Positions 1-4,503 of a stretch of 7,811 nt of DNA are shown here, piece by piece. Each line of letters opens with the position of its first letter. Position 1 is the first letter of the stretch. The stretch spans positions 1-7,811 of the forward strand of contig JAAUZS010000127.1 in assembly GCA_014804495.1 (NCBI GenBank), written 5' to 3'. The translations under genes were made by a program, and so were the position numbers. Under the pieces are notes generated by a model that was given only the letters and a program-made list of their open reading frames with translations, ran no database searches and had not been told where the DNA came from. The DNA is from Lachnospiraceae bacterium (GTDB lineage Bacteria > Bacillota > Clostridia > Lachnospirales > Lachnospiraceae).

Positions 1-20
1 AGGGTTGAATGATGTAGGAC

Positions 21-35
21 GTGAAAATTTTTCAC
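21..35. repeat. 15-bp quasi-palindrome GTGAAAA-T-TTTTCAC
   Basis: Two perfect 7-base arms (21-27 and 29-35) surround a single central T. With almost no loop it is unlikely to fold as RNA, so a dimeric regulator site is the more natural reading. No gene of the window begins next to it. It could belong to whatever lies to the left. Its role is unknown. Confidence 0.35.
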
Positions 36-82
36 AATAGAAAACCGTTCACAGAAGCGCAGGGGCAGCGGTATTAAGAAAA

Positions 83-143
83 TATCGGCAATTACTTATC
101 GGCAAAAATGCTGACAAAATAATACCGATAAAAAATGCCGATA
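83..143. repeat. Array of four TATCGGCA-type boxes in inverted arrangement
   Basis: TATCGGCA occurs at 83-90 and 97-104. The reverse complement TGCCGATA occurs at 136-143, and a one-mismatch copy TACCGATA at 123-130. The two left boxes start 14 bases apart and the two right boxes 13 bases apart, so the array is roughly symmetrical around position 113. The outermost extended arms TTATCGGCA (96-104) and TGCCGATAA (136-144) are perfect 9-base complements. The array lies directly before a ribosome binding site and ATG at 173. The layout fits an operator array for the DNA-binding protein encoded just downstream, or an iteron-like site. No clear -35/-10 pair could be assigned within it. Confidence 0.55.
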
Positions 144-172
144 AAATAACTATTTGAGGAGAGGTCATTAAT

Positions 173-208
173 ATGGCTATGATAAAAGTGTCCTATGGTT
201 CGGAATAA
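173..208 (+). CDS. 11-codon upstream ORF, possibly the 5' end of the interrupted winged-helix gene
   Basis: The ATG at 173 has a good ribosome binding site (GGAGAGG, 158-164) and encodes MAMIKVSYGSE before TAA at 206-208. It is in the same reading frame as the 85-codon frame starting at 215, and only the stop codon and two sense codons separate them. The downstream ATG has no ribosome binding site of its own. Either a nonsense mutation has split one gene, or this is a mini-ORF that delivers ribosomes to the next start by reinitiation. In another frame the bases from about 202 also stay open for 24 codons, so a frameshift lesion is also possible. Confidence 0.4.
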   Translation: MAMIKVSYGSE

Positions 209-214
209 AGATTC

Positions 215-472
215 ATGAGGGCTTTGAGTTCGAAAAAGAAAACTTCGGTCAAAAAAATGACCGAAGTTTTGACTGAAAAGAACTATGACAAGGTTTTACC
301 TATTATAAAGTATTTGGATAAAAACGGAAAAATAACACCACAAATTGCTGAAATGGTGATTAAAAAATCGAAATCAACTACTTACAGATATTTGACTATG
401 CTTGTAGGGACCGGATATGTTGAAGTAAGTGGTAATACAAATAATGCTGTCTATAAATTATCCAAGGGATAA
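215..472 (+). CDS. Small winged-helix DNA-binding protein, possibly a 3' remnant of an AlbA/AAA_4-type ATP-binding protein
   Basis: This 85-residue protein has a lysine-rich N-terminus (about residues 1-25) followed by a winged helix-turn-helix. Residues 28-36 form helix 1 (KVLPIIKYL), about 41-48 helix 2 (TPQIAEMV), about 52-66 the recognition helix (KSKSTTYRYLTML), and the rest a wing ending NAVYKL. From memory of the family, this resembles the C-terminal winged helix of Schlafen-AlbA/AAA_4 ATP-binding proteins of Clostridia; the AlbA and ATPase parts are absent here. The start at 215 lacks a ribosome binding site, and an in-frame stop lies just upstream, so the gene may be a decayed remnant or be translated by reinitiation from the ORF at 173. 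If functional, it could bind the TATCGGCA boxes upstream and regulate itself. No terminator follows closely. Confidence 0.55.
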   Translation: MRALSSKKKTSVKKMTEVLTEKNYDKVLPIIKYLDKNGKITPQIAEMVIKKSKSTTYRYLTMLVGTGYVEVSGNTNNAVYKLSKG

Positions 473-568
473 CAGCCCTAGTCTTGTGATAACACCATGA
501 TAACAAAAATTTGAAAAACGTCAGATACAAGGCGAATATCAAACAAAAAACCGCCGAAAAAGCCCTAA

Positions 569-593
569 AAATCACTTGAAAACACAGTGATTT
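569..593. repeat. Perfect 8-bp inverted repeat AAATCACT / AGTGATTT
   Basis: The arms are 569-576 and 586-593, with a 9-base loop. A short T run forms the end of the right arm, but there is no real U-tract after it, so it would be a weak terminator on the + strand at best. It could instead be a regulator or recombinase site at an old element boundary. The function is unknown. Confidence 0.4.
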
Positions 594-682
594 CTTCCAC
601 ATAAATCCGTGAGGGTGGTAGAACAGTTGGATCTGGTAGGGTTGTTACTATCATCGAGTAATCAAAAATGTATTGAATTTAT

Positions 683-714
683 AGGGCTTTCCGAGAAATC
701 GGGAAGCCCTTTTT
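683..714 (+). terminator. Strong intrinsic terminator
   Basis: A 12-bp stem (683-694 with 699-710, one G-U pair) encloses a GAAA tetraloop and is followed by a T run that starts at the last stem base (710-714). The core is AGGGCTT/AAGCCCT. Only the + strand has the U-tract. It would end any transcript from the 173-472 region, about 210 bases downstream, and would separate it from the next cassette. Confidence 0.85.
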
Positions 715-722
715 GAAATTTA

Positions 723-753
723 TTGTGTTGCATTACTGAATAAATACTATACT
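723..753 (+). promoter_or_regulatory. Possible sigma-A promoter for the leader and kinase cassette
   Basis: TTGTGT (723-728) is followed after 16 bases by TACTAT (745-750); an overlapping TATACT lies at 748-753. The match to TTGACA/TATAAT is only moderate. Its place just after a strong terminator and before the leader ORF supports it. The perfect palindrome TTCTTAAGAA (761-770) falls just past the -10, where a repressor site would be expected. Confidence 0.35.
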
Positions 754-782
754 TGAACTATTCTTAAGAAAGGGGCTCAAGA

Positions 783-817
783 TTCTTCTAACATCAACGC
801 AAAACGATGGAGAAGAA
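783..817 (+). promoter_or_regulatory. Leader hairpin covering the ribosome binding site of the 34-codon ORF
   Basis: TTCTTCT (783-789) pairs with AGAAGAA (811-817), and an inner CATC (792-795) pairs with GATG (806-809). The ribosome binding site GGAG (809-812) of the ORF starting at 821 lies inside the right arm, so folding should limit its translation. The pairing is seen in the sequence; regulation is inferred. Confidence 0.4.
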
Positions 818-820
818 GAG

Positions 821-925
821 ATGAGTAGTATGAATGCGGGAGAGACTGTAGAATACAGTTTCTCTCATTTTGTTTTCGAACAAAGTTTGAGAATGACACA
901 GGAAGAATATGATGGTAAAATATAA
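821..925 (+). CDS. 34-codon ORF, possible leader peptide
   Basis: The ATG at 821 follows GGAGAAGAAGAG with an 8-base spacing from GGAG, and the frame runs to TAA at 923-925. The product begins MSSMNAGETVEYSF and ends EEYDGKI; it has no signal peptide or membrane segment and resembles nothing I can name. The first part of the ORF contains a hairpin with a T-rich tail, and its ribosome binding site lies in another hairpin. It ends about 100 bases before a phosphotransferase-like resistance-type gene. Leader peptides controlling antibiotic-resistance genes by attenuation are well known, so this is a reasonable candidate. A chance ORF or a degraded gene end are the alternatives. Confidence 0.4.
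   Translation: MSSMNAGETVEYSFSHFVFEQSLRMTQEEYDGKI
840..876 (+). terminator. Terminator-like hairpin inside the leader ORF
   Basis: GAGAG-ACTGTA (840-850) pairs with TACAGT-(TT)-CTCTC (854-866) around a GAA loop, leaving a two-base bulge. ATTTTGTTTT follows (867-876). It could act as a transcription attenuator that is disrupted when ribosomes translate the ORF that contains it. The T-tract is interrupted by one G, so efficiency is uncertain. Confidence 0.4.
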
Positions 926-937
926 ACGAGGTGAGAA

Positions 938-976
938 GGTTGAAAATTAGAAATTTTCAACCGAACTTGTTCGGTT
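938..976 (+). promoter_or_regulatory. Two overlapping, mutually exclusive inverted repeats in the kinase leader
   Basis: The first repeat is a perfect 11-bp pairing, GGTTGAAAATT (938-948) with AATTTTCAACC (952-962), around a 3-base loop. The second pairs AACCGAAC (959-966) with GTTCGGTT (969-976) across TT. They share AACC at 959-962, so both full hairpins cannot form at once. Such sharing is typical of attenuators. As DNA, the second palindrome could instead be an operator of a TetR-like repressor. It is not a Gram-positive LexA box, because the GAAC/GTTC half-sites are 2 bases apart instead of 4. Confidence 0.5.
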
Positions 977-984
977 TGCGCAAT

Positions 985-1015
985 AGTTTGTGCCTGATGA
1001 CCCAAACTCGCAGGC
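985..1015 (+). promoter_or_regulatory. Predicted H-type pseudoknot just before the kinase ribosome binding site
   Basis: AGTTTG (985-990) can pair with CAAACT (1003-1008), and GCCTG (992-996) with CAGGC (1011-1015). The order is stem 1 left, stem 2 left, stem 1 right, stem 2 right, which is the pseudoknot arrangement. An alternative hairpin, GCGCAA (978-983) with TTGTGC (988-993), would exclude it. The second stem ends only six bases before AGGAG (1022-1026), so folding could change ribosome access. I do not recognise a known riboswitch class. Confidence 0.4.
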
Positions 1016-1027
1016 TGAGAAAGGAGC

Positions 1028-1552
1028 ATGGGTATAAAAGTGCAAAAAGGAAGAGTTATTTTCTTAAATGGCGTAACCAGTTCAGGAAAAACGTCAATTG
1101 TTGAAGCATTACAGGAACGTGAAGATATATTTTTTTATGTTGTTGCCAATGATTTGTTTGAACAAATGGTAGGGGAGAAATATCTGCGGGAGGATTATTG
1201 GAAATATCTAAGTGAAGTAATTATTATGATGTATCATACTGCCAAACTATATTCTGACATGGGAAAGAATGTATTGATTGATGGAATATTAGTGGAGCGT
1301 GAAGAAATAAAGCCCCATTATGAGCAACTATTGGAAATATTAAGGGATAATCCGCTTGATATAGTAGAAGTATATTGTCCCATAGATATTTGCAGAAAAC
1401 GTAATTGCATGCGTGAAGACAGATATGAAATGCAATCCGAAGAACAACTTGAGCTGATGACAAAAAATATAAAGTATAGTATGAAAGTAGATACAAGTAT
1501 ATATAGTTCTGAGGAATGTGCAGATATTATTGTAAAGGAATTGTTTGCGTAA
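1028..1552 (+). CDS. Chloramphenicol phosphotransferase-like P-loop kinase
   Basis: The 174-residue length is that of the chloramphenicol 3-O-phosphotransferase (CPT) family. The Walker A loop is NGVTSSGKTS (residues 14-23). Asp42 in ANDLFEQM sits where the family's proposed catalytic aspartate lies. VYCPIDICRKRNCMREDR (about 115-132) matches the family's CP-x(5)-R-R-x(3)-R-x-DR lid region, and VDTS-x(3)-SEECA matches its C-terminal signature. In Streptomyces venezuelae this family phosphorylates chloramphenicol with ATP. The substrate here is unknown and could be another hydroxylated toxin or metabolite. The protein is cytosolic, with no signal peptide. The start is unsettled: ATG 1028 is one base from AGGAG (1022-1026), while GTG at 1040 (codon 5) has a 13-base spacing but gives an N-terminus closer to the family norm. 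The gene is noticeably A+T-richer than the serpin gene downstream. The long structured leader upstream suggests inducible expression. Confidence 0.8.
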   Translation: MGIKVQKGRVIFLNGVTSSGKTSIVEALQEREDIFFYVVANDLFEQMVGEKYLREDYWKYLSEVIIMMYHTAKLYSDMGKNVLIDGILVEREEIKPHYEQLLEILRDNPLDIVEVYCPIDICRKRNCMREDRYEMQSEEQLELMTKNIKYSMKVDTSIYSSEECADIIVKELFA

Positions 1553-1684
1553 AGTTTCAAACTAAAAAAATATTAAAATTTTTCATGAAATCCCATAAAA
1601 AAATTTCTGCGAAACGTATCTTTTATAGTGAGGATATTTATATCTTCCTGAAGTATCAACTCGAGAAGTAAAGGGAGGAAGAAC
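1553..1684. other. Spacer with two palindromes before the serpin gene
   Basis: The spacer contains TTTCATGAAA (1581-1590), a perfect 10-base palindrome. It also contains GAGGATAT-TT-ATATCTTC (1631-1638 region with the right arm ending near 1646), an 8-bp pairing with one G-U. No terminator with a U-tract is evident after the kinase gene, and no convincing -35/-10 pair was found, so read-through from the kinase into the serpin cannot be excluded. Confidence 0.35.
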
Positions 1685-3010
1685 GTGAAAAAGAGGATTG
1701 TTGGAACAATATTGTCTATAATTATAGTCATGGAGCTCTGTGCAGGCTGTGGTGAGAAGGATGTAGTAAACCAAATGGATGAGTCAATGGAGGAGAGCGT
1801 GCAGGATGCTGGAAGCGGTACGGATAGCAGAAGTGAGCAGGATATTGGAAGCAATACAGACAAAGGAAGTGTGGAAATGGTAGAATACGATGAAGCACAG
1901 ATAAGGGAGGGATATATCGATTATTCAATCAAGCTGTTGAAGGAATCCGTGACAGATGAAGTCAACAGTATGATCTCTCCGCTTTCGGTGATGATGGCGA
2001 TGGATATGGCAGCAGCAGGAGCGGAAGACAGCACACAGGAACAGATAACGCAGATGTTCTGCCCGGAAGCAAGTCAGGCACAGATTGAGAGCTATTTAAG
2101 CGACCTTATGGAACGTTATCAAGCCAATGAAGACGTGAAGCTTCATATTGCCAATTCCATCTGGATCAATGACGGGTTTGCAGAAAAAATAAAAATGGAA
2201 TACCTGGACAGAGCTAATCAGGTCTTTGATGCAACGGCAAGGGTTCTTCCCTTTGACAATGCAGCGGTGGATGAGATCAATGGCTGGGTAGATAAGAATA
2301 CGAATGGCATGATTACTCGCCTGTTAGATTCGCTTCAACCGGATACAGTGTTGTGCCTGATCAATGCAACTGCTGTAGAAGCCCCTTGGGCGGAGCCTTA
2401 TGAGGACGCACAGGTTTGGGAGGATGATTTTACCGATGCTGCGGGTAAGATACAGTCCGTAGAGATGATGCACGGCACGGAGGAAGATTATTTTGAGACG
2501 GAGGACGCCGTAGGTTTCCTGAAATATTACGAGGGCGGTGAGTATGGCTTTCTGGCAATCCTGCCAAAGGAAGGGATGACGGTTGAAGAATATCTTACCG
2601 GTATGACGGGAGAGAGTTATCGGGAATTTTATAATACCAAAACAGGGGAATATAAGGTTCATACCATGATGCCGAAATTCACATATGAATATGAGCTGAC
2701 TATGAACGACGTATTGTATACTCTTGGGGTAAAGGATGCATTTGACTGTAATCTGGCTGATTTTTCCGGTATCGCAAGTCCAAACGAGGGCAATCTGTAC
2801 ATTGATATGGTGCTGCATAAAACATTTATTGAAGTAGGGCAGTACGAAACAAGAGCGGCGGCAGCTACAGCGGTAACGTTGAGAGCTCTTTCCATGCCCA
2901 TAGAAGAGGAGTACAGAGAGGTCTATTTAAACAGACCATTCATCTATGCCATAATTGATACAGAGACCGGTGCCCCTATCTTTATGGGGACGTTGCAGAG
3001 TGTACAGTGA
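1685..3010 (+). CDS. Lipoprotein serpin (serine protease inhibitor)
   Basis: The GTG start follows GGAGG (1674-1678) by 6 bases. Residues 1-22 are a lipoprotein signal, with basic KKR, a hydrophobic core and lipid-attachment Cys22 in LCAGC; position -3 is an unusual Cys. Residues 23-65 are an acidic Ser/Gly-rich linker. Residues 70-441 are a full serpin fold: NSMISPLSVMMAM (94-106), NSIWINDGF (157-165), INGWVDKNTNGMI (198-210), MPKFTYEYEL (329-338), HKTFIEVG (378-385) and a C-terminal PFIYAIIDTETGAPIFMG (418-435). The reactive-loop hinge is T389 (P14) with AAAA at 391-394 (P12-P9), as expected of an inhibitory serpin. Counting from T389 puts P1-P1' at Leu402-Ser403, pointing to chymotrypsin- or elastase-like targets. 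P15 is Glu instead of the usual Gly. It should be anchored to the outer face of the membrane and trap host or competitor proteases. The gene is clearly richer in G+C than its left neighbour. Confidence 0.93.
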   Translation: MKKRIVGTILSIIIVMELCAGCGEKDVVNQMDESMEESVQDAGSGTDSRSEQDIGSNTDKGSVEMVEYDEAQIREGYIDYSIKLLKESVTDEVNSMISPLSVMMAMDMAAAGAEDSTQEQITQMFCPEASQAQIESYLSDLMERYQANEDVKLHIANSIWINDGFAEKIKMEYLDRANQVFDATARVLPFDNAAVDEINGWVDKNTNGMITRLLDSLQPDTVLCLINATAVEAPWAEPYEDAQVWEDDFTDAAGKIQSVEMMHGTEEDYFETEDAVGFLKYYEGGEYGFLAILPKEGMTVEEYLTGMTGESYREFYNTKTGEYKVHTMMPKFTYEYELTMNDVLYTLGVKDAFDCNLADFSGIASPNEGNLYIDMVLHKTFIEVGQYETRAAAATAVTLRALSMPIEEEYREVYLNRPFIYAIIDTETGAPIFMGTLQSVQ

Positions 3011-3030
3011 CAGAATGTGTTACGATAAGG

Positions 3031-3070
3031 TATGGAGAGTTCACATTTCCTAACTCTCCGTATAAGCTTT
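3031..3070 (+). terminator. Hairpin after the serpin gene, weak terminator
   Basis: TATGGAGAGTT (3031-3041) pairs with AACTCTCCGTA (3052-3062), including one G-U, around a 10-base loop. A short, interrupted T run (CTTTT, 3067-3071) follows five bases later. The stem is good and the U-tract poor, so termination of the serpin transcript is likely but may be partial. Confidence 0.55.
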
Positions 3071-3260
3071 TAGGGAAATAAAATGGAGAATCAAATCAAT
3101 TTTAAACAGTACTTTATTCATTGATTCATCTTCTTAACGCATAGATTAAGTGGGTTGAGTACTGCTTGTGGAGAATTAAAAATACGGTAGATTTATATGG
3201 TGGTAAAGGGAACATGGAAGTAAAAGTAGTGCTATGTTAGATAATTAATTCAGATAATGA

Positions 3261-3312
3261 GAAGCTGTCATATGGGCGAATGTAAATTCGTAAAGCGACA
3301 GCTTCATTTTTT
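3261..3312 (+). terminator. Long-armed intrinsic terminator
   Basis: GAAGCTGTC (3261-3269) pairs perfectly with GACAGCTTC (3297-3305). An inner CGAAT (3277-3281) pairs with ATTCG (3286-3290) around GTAA. ATTTTTT (3306-3312) follows. It faces the + strand. The nearest upstream gene, the serpin, ends 250 bases earlier and already has a hairpin, so this may end a leader transcript instead. Confidence 0.7.
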
Positions 3313-3317
3313 GCTAT

Positions 3318-3340
3318 TCTGCTATATAAGCAGATTTTTT
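3318..3340 (+). terminator. Second terminator-like hairpin next to the araC-type ribosome binding site
   Basis: TCTGCT (3318-3323) pairs with AGCAGA (3329-3334) around ATATA, followed by six T (3335-3340). The next bases are GAGGAGG (3341-3347), a ribosome binding sequence. A terminator ending at the ribosome binding site leaves little room for a promoter between them, which points to read-through or attenuation control. The short A/T-containing stem might also be a -10 region (TATATA) that happens to be palindromic. Confidence 0.45.
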
Positions 3341-3352
3341 GAGGAGGCTATT

Positions 3353-3418
3353 ATGCTAAAGGAGGTACATCAATGCTACAGCCATATGATCTTATGGAAC
3401 AACTGTTATCTGCTATAG
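3353..3418 (+). CDS. 21-codon ORF overlapping the start of the AraC-type gene in another frame
   Basis: ATG 3353 has its own ribosome binding site (GAGGAGG, 3341-3347, 5 bases away) and encodes MLKEVHQCYSHM and nine more residues before TAG at 3416. The AraC-type ATG at 3373 has a second site (AAAGGAGG, 3358-3365) that lies inside this ORF, so two ribosome-site/start units are stacked 20 bases apart. It could couple or compete with translation of the regulator. It may equally be a chance ORF. Confidence 0.25.
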   Translation: MLKEVHQCYSHMILWNNCYLL

Positions 3419-4260
3419 AAGATCATATCACAGAACCTGTGACGATATCTGATTTGTCAAATAGATTTTATATTTCTGCGATTCATTTACAACGTCTCTT
3501 TAAGTTTGCCTTTGGGATTCCTTTGGCTGGATATATTCGATCCAGAAAGCTGGCTGCCAGTGTGGAGAAATTGTTATCAACAGACTACCGTATCATTGAT
3601 ATAGCAAATGAATATGGCTTTACACATGAACAGGCTTATATTCGCGCTTTTAAAAAAGAGTATTGCATTACTCCCGGGGAACTGCGCAGATCAGGAATGG
3701 TTATCAAAGTGCTTCCACCGTTGCAGATTTTCCCCAAGAATAAGCTGCCAAACGGAGCTATGTTTGGCCCGGATATTGTTATGGTACCGGAATTTCAAGT
3801 AGTAGGAAGACGTTTTGTTGTACCGTTTGACCAGTCTGTTGTGCTTCCGCCTCAACTTGCAAAAAGCTTCTGGGAGGAGGACAGTTTTAGAATTAAAAAT
3901 ATCGCAGAATCAAATGTCTATTATGGTATAACTCGTATAGATGATTTAAAGGACGGTTATTCACATTATATGCCTTCTGTCAAAGTAAAAGATATTTCTC
4001 ATATACCGGAAGGAATGACAGTAGACTGCTTCCCTACAAGTATGTGTGCCAGATTTCACTATATTGGCAGACATCATTATTATGATATCAATGCGGACAT
4101 AGCAAGGGGCATGTATGATGCTATCTGTGATTTTGCGAATAAGGAAGGGAAAAAATATGAAACGCAATATCAGAAATTGTATTTTGAGCGTATAAGCGAG
4201 GAAGACTATGATGGGACATATTGTCAGATGGAATGGCTTACACCCATACGTCAATTATGA
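3373..4260 (+). CDS. AraC-family transcription regulator with GyrI-like ligand-binding domain
   Basis: The 295-residue protein starts at ATG 3373 after a near-perfect AAAGGAGG. Residues about 5-108 are the AraC DNA-binding domain with two helix-turn-helix units: about 24-46 (TISDLSN, then HLQRLFK) and about 74-98 (IIDIANEYGF, then YIRAFKKE), closing with the family hallmark TPGELRR (100-106). Residues about 133-293 form a GyrI-like/AraC effector-binding domain, with EFQVVGRRFVVPF at its start, the IPEGMTVDCF strand and the closing CQMEWLTPIR. This order is that of E. coli Rob and of many Firmicute drug-sensing regulators, which bind small hydrophobic or cationic ligands. It likely activates nearby detoxification genes or itself; the GNAT genes downstream are on the same strand. 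No close terminator follows, but a 243-base spacer separates it from the next gene. Confidence 0.9.
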   Translation: MLQPYDLMEQLLSAIEDHITEPVTISDLSNRFYISAIHLQRLFKFAFGIPLAGYIRSRKLAASVEKLLSTDYRIIDIANEYGFTHEQAYIRAFKKEYCITPGELRRSGMVIKVLPPLQIFPKNKLPNGAMFGPDIVMVPEFQVVGRRFVVPFDQSVVLPPQLAKSFWEEDSFRIKNIAESNVYYGITRIDDLKDGYSHYMPSVKVKDISHIPEGMTVDCFPTSMCARFHYIGRHHYYDINADIARGMYDAICDFANKEGKKYETQYQKLYFERISEEDYDGTYCQMEWLTPIRQL

Positions 4261-4350
4261 TATAAATGGTTCATCTGCATCATTCGGATTATGATAGTCT
4301 GATAATGTAATCTGTAAGGAACACTTTCATTTCTACGGATAATAAAATGG

Positions 4351-4397
4351 CTGTCATCCTGACTGGGACAGTAATGCGTAAGTTTCTATTACTGTCC
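4351..4397 (+). promoter_or_regulatory. Competing hairpins before the fusion gene
   Basis: GGACAGTAAT (4366-4375) and ATTACTGTCC (4388-4397) are perfect 10-base complements with a 12-base loop and no U-tract. The left arm can instead pair through GACAG (4367-4371) with CTGTC (4351-4355), so two structures compete. This could be an RNA switch, a terminator that lost its U-tract, or a DNA operator. No promoter was assigned confidently in 4261-4503; TATAAC (4458-4463) and TATAAG (4473-4478) lack a partner -35. Confidence 0.4.
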
Positions 4398-4503
4398 GAA
4401 ATGCCAAAGAGAATAGGTGATTGAACGTGAGGCTGCTCCACGAAATCAGGGAAACGATATAACAGTAAAGCATATAAGAATTTGACCGGGAAAGGAAGAA
4501 AGT

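Larger units (their letters stand above)
473..820. other. Gene-free stretch after the winged-helix gene
   Basis: No credible gene is seen on either strand. The stretch holds the inverted repeat at 569-593, the strong terminator at 683-714, a weak promoter-like pair at 723-753 and the palindrome TTCTTAAGAA at 761-770. A 22-codon TTG-initiated frame at 511-579 has no ribosome binding site and was not called. The DNA between about 595 and 680 has no recognisable gene and may be decayed sequence upstream of a terminator that outlived its gene. Confidence 0.5.
3011..3372. other. Gene-free spacer between serpin and AraC-type regulator
   Basis: No credible gene is visible. The spacer holds the serpin hairpin (3031-3062), two tiny unsupported ORFs (13 codons from 3083; 8 codons from 3214, the latter after AAAGGG), a very weak promoter-like pair TTGTGG-16-TAGATT (3166-3193), and two consecutive terminator-like hairpins (3261-3312 and 3318-3340) that lead straight into the ribosome binding site region of the next gene. 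Confidence 0.5.

Noticed and set aside
612..660. tRNA-like string GGTAGAACAGTTGG
   Set aside because: There is no acceptor stem, anticodon arm or T-loop sequence around it.
961..974. Possible LexA/SOS box (CGAAC...GTTCG)
   Set aside because: The Gram-positive LexA box has four bases between GAAC and GTTC; here there are two.
930..1030. Known riboswitch (fluoride, preQ1, TPP-like CTGATGA/CTGAGA strings)
   Set aside because: Short strings look familiar, but the stems and conserved cores of those classes are not in the right order; only a generic pseudoknot can be supported.
2324..2818. 164-codon minus-strand frame inside the serpin gene
   Set aside because: It is antisense to a clear serpin coding region and has no ribosome binding site or recognisable domain; the same applies to all other minus-strand frames.
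3083..3124. 13-codon ORF starting MENQINFKQY
   Set aside because: The ribosome binding site is poor, it has no recognisable homology, and it lies just past the serpin hairpin; it may be noise or a tiny gene fragment.
4347..4424. 25-codon ORF starting MAVILTGTV across the inverted repeat
   Set aside because: It has no ribosome binding site, and its codons are dictated by the inverted repeat.
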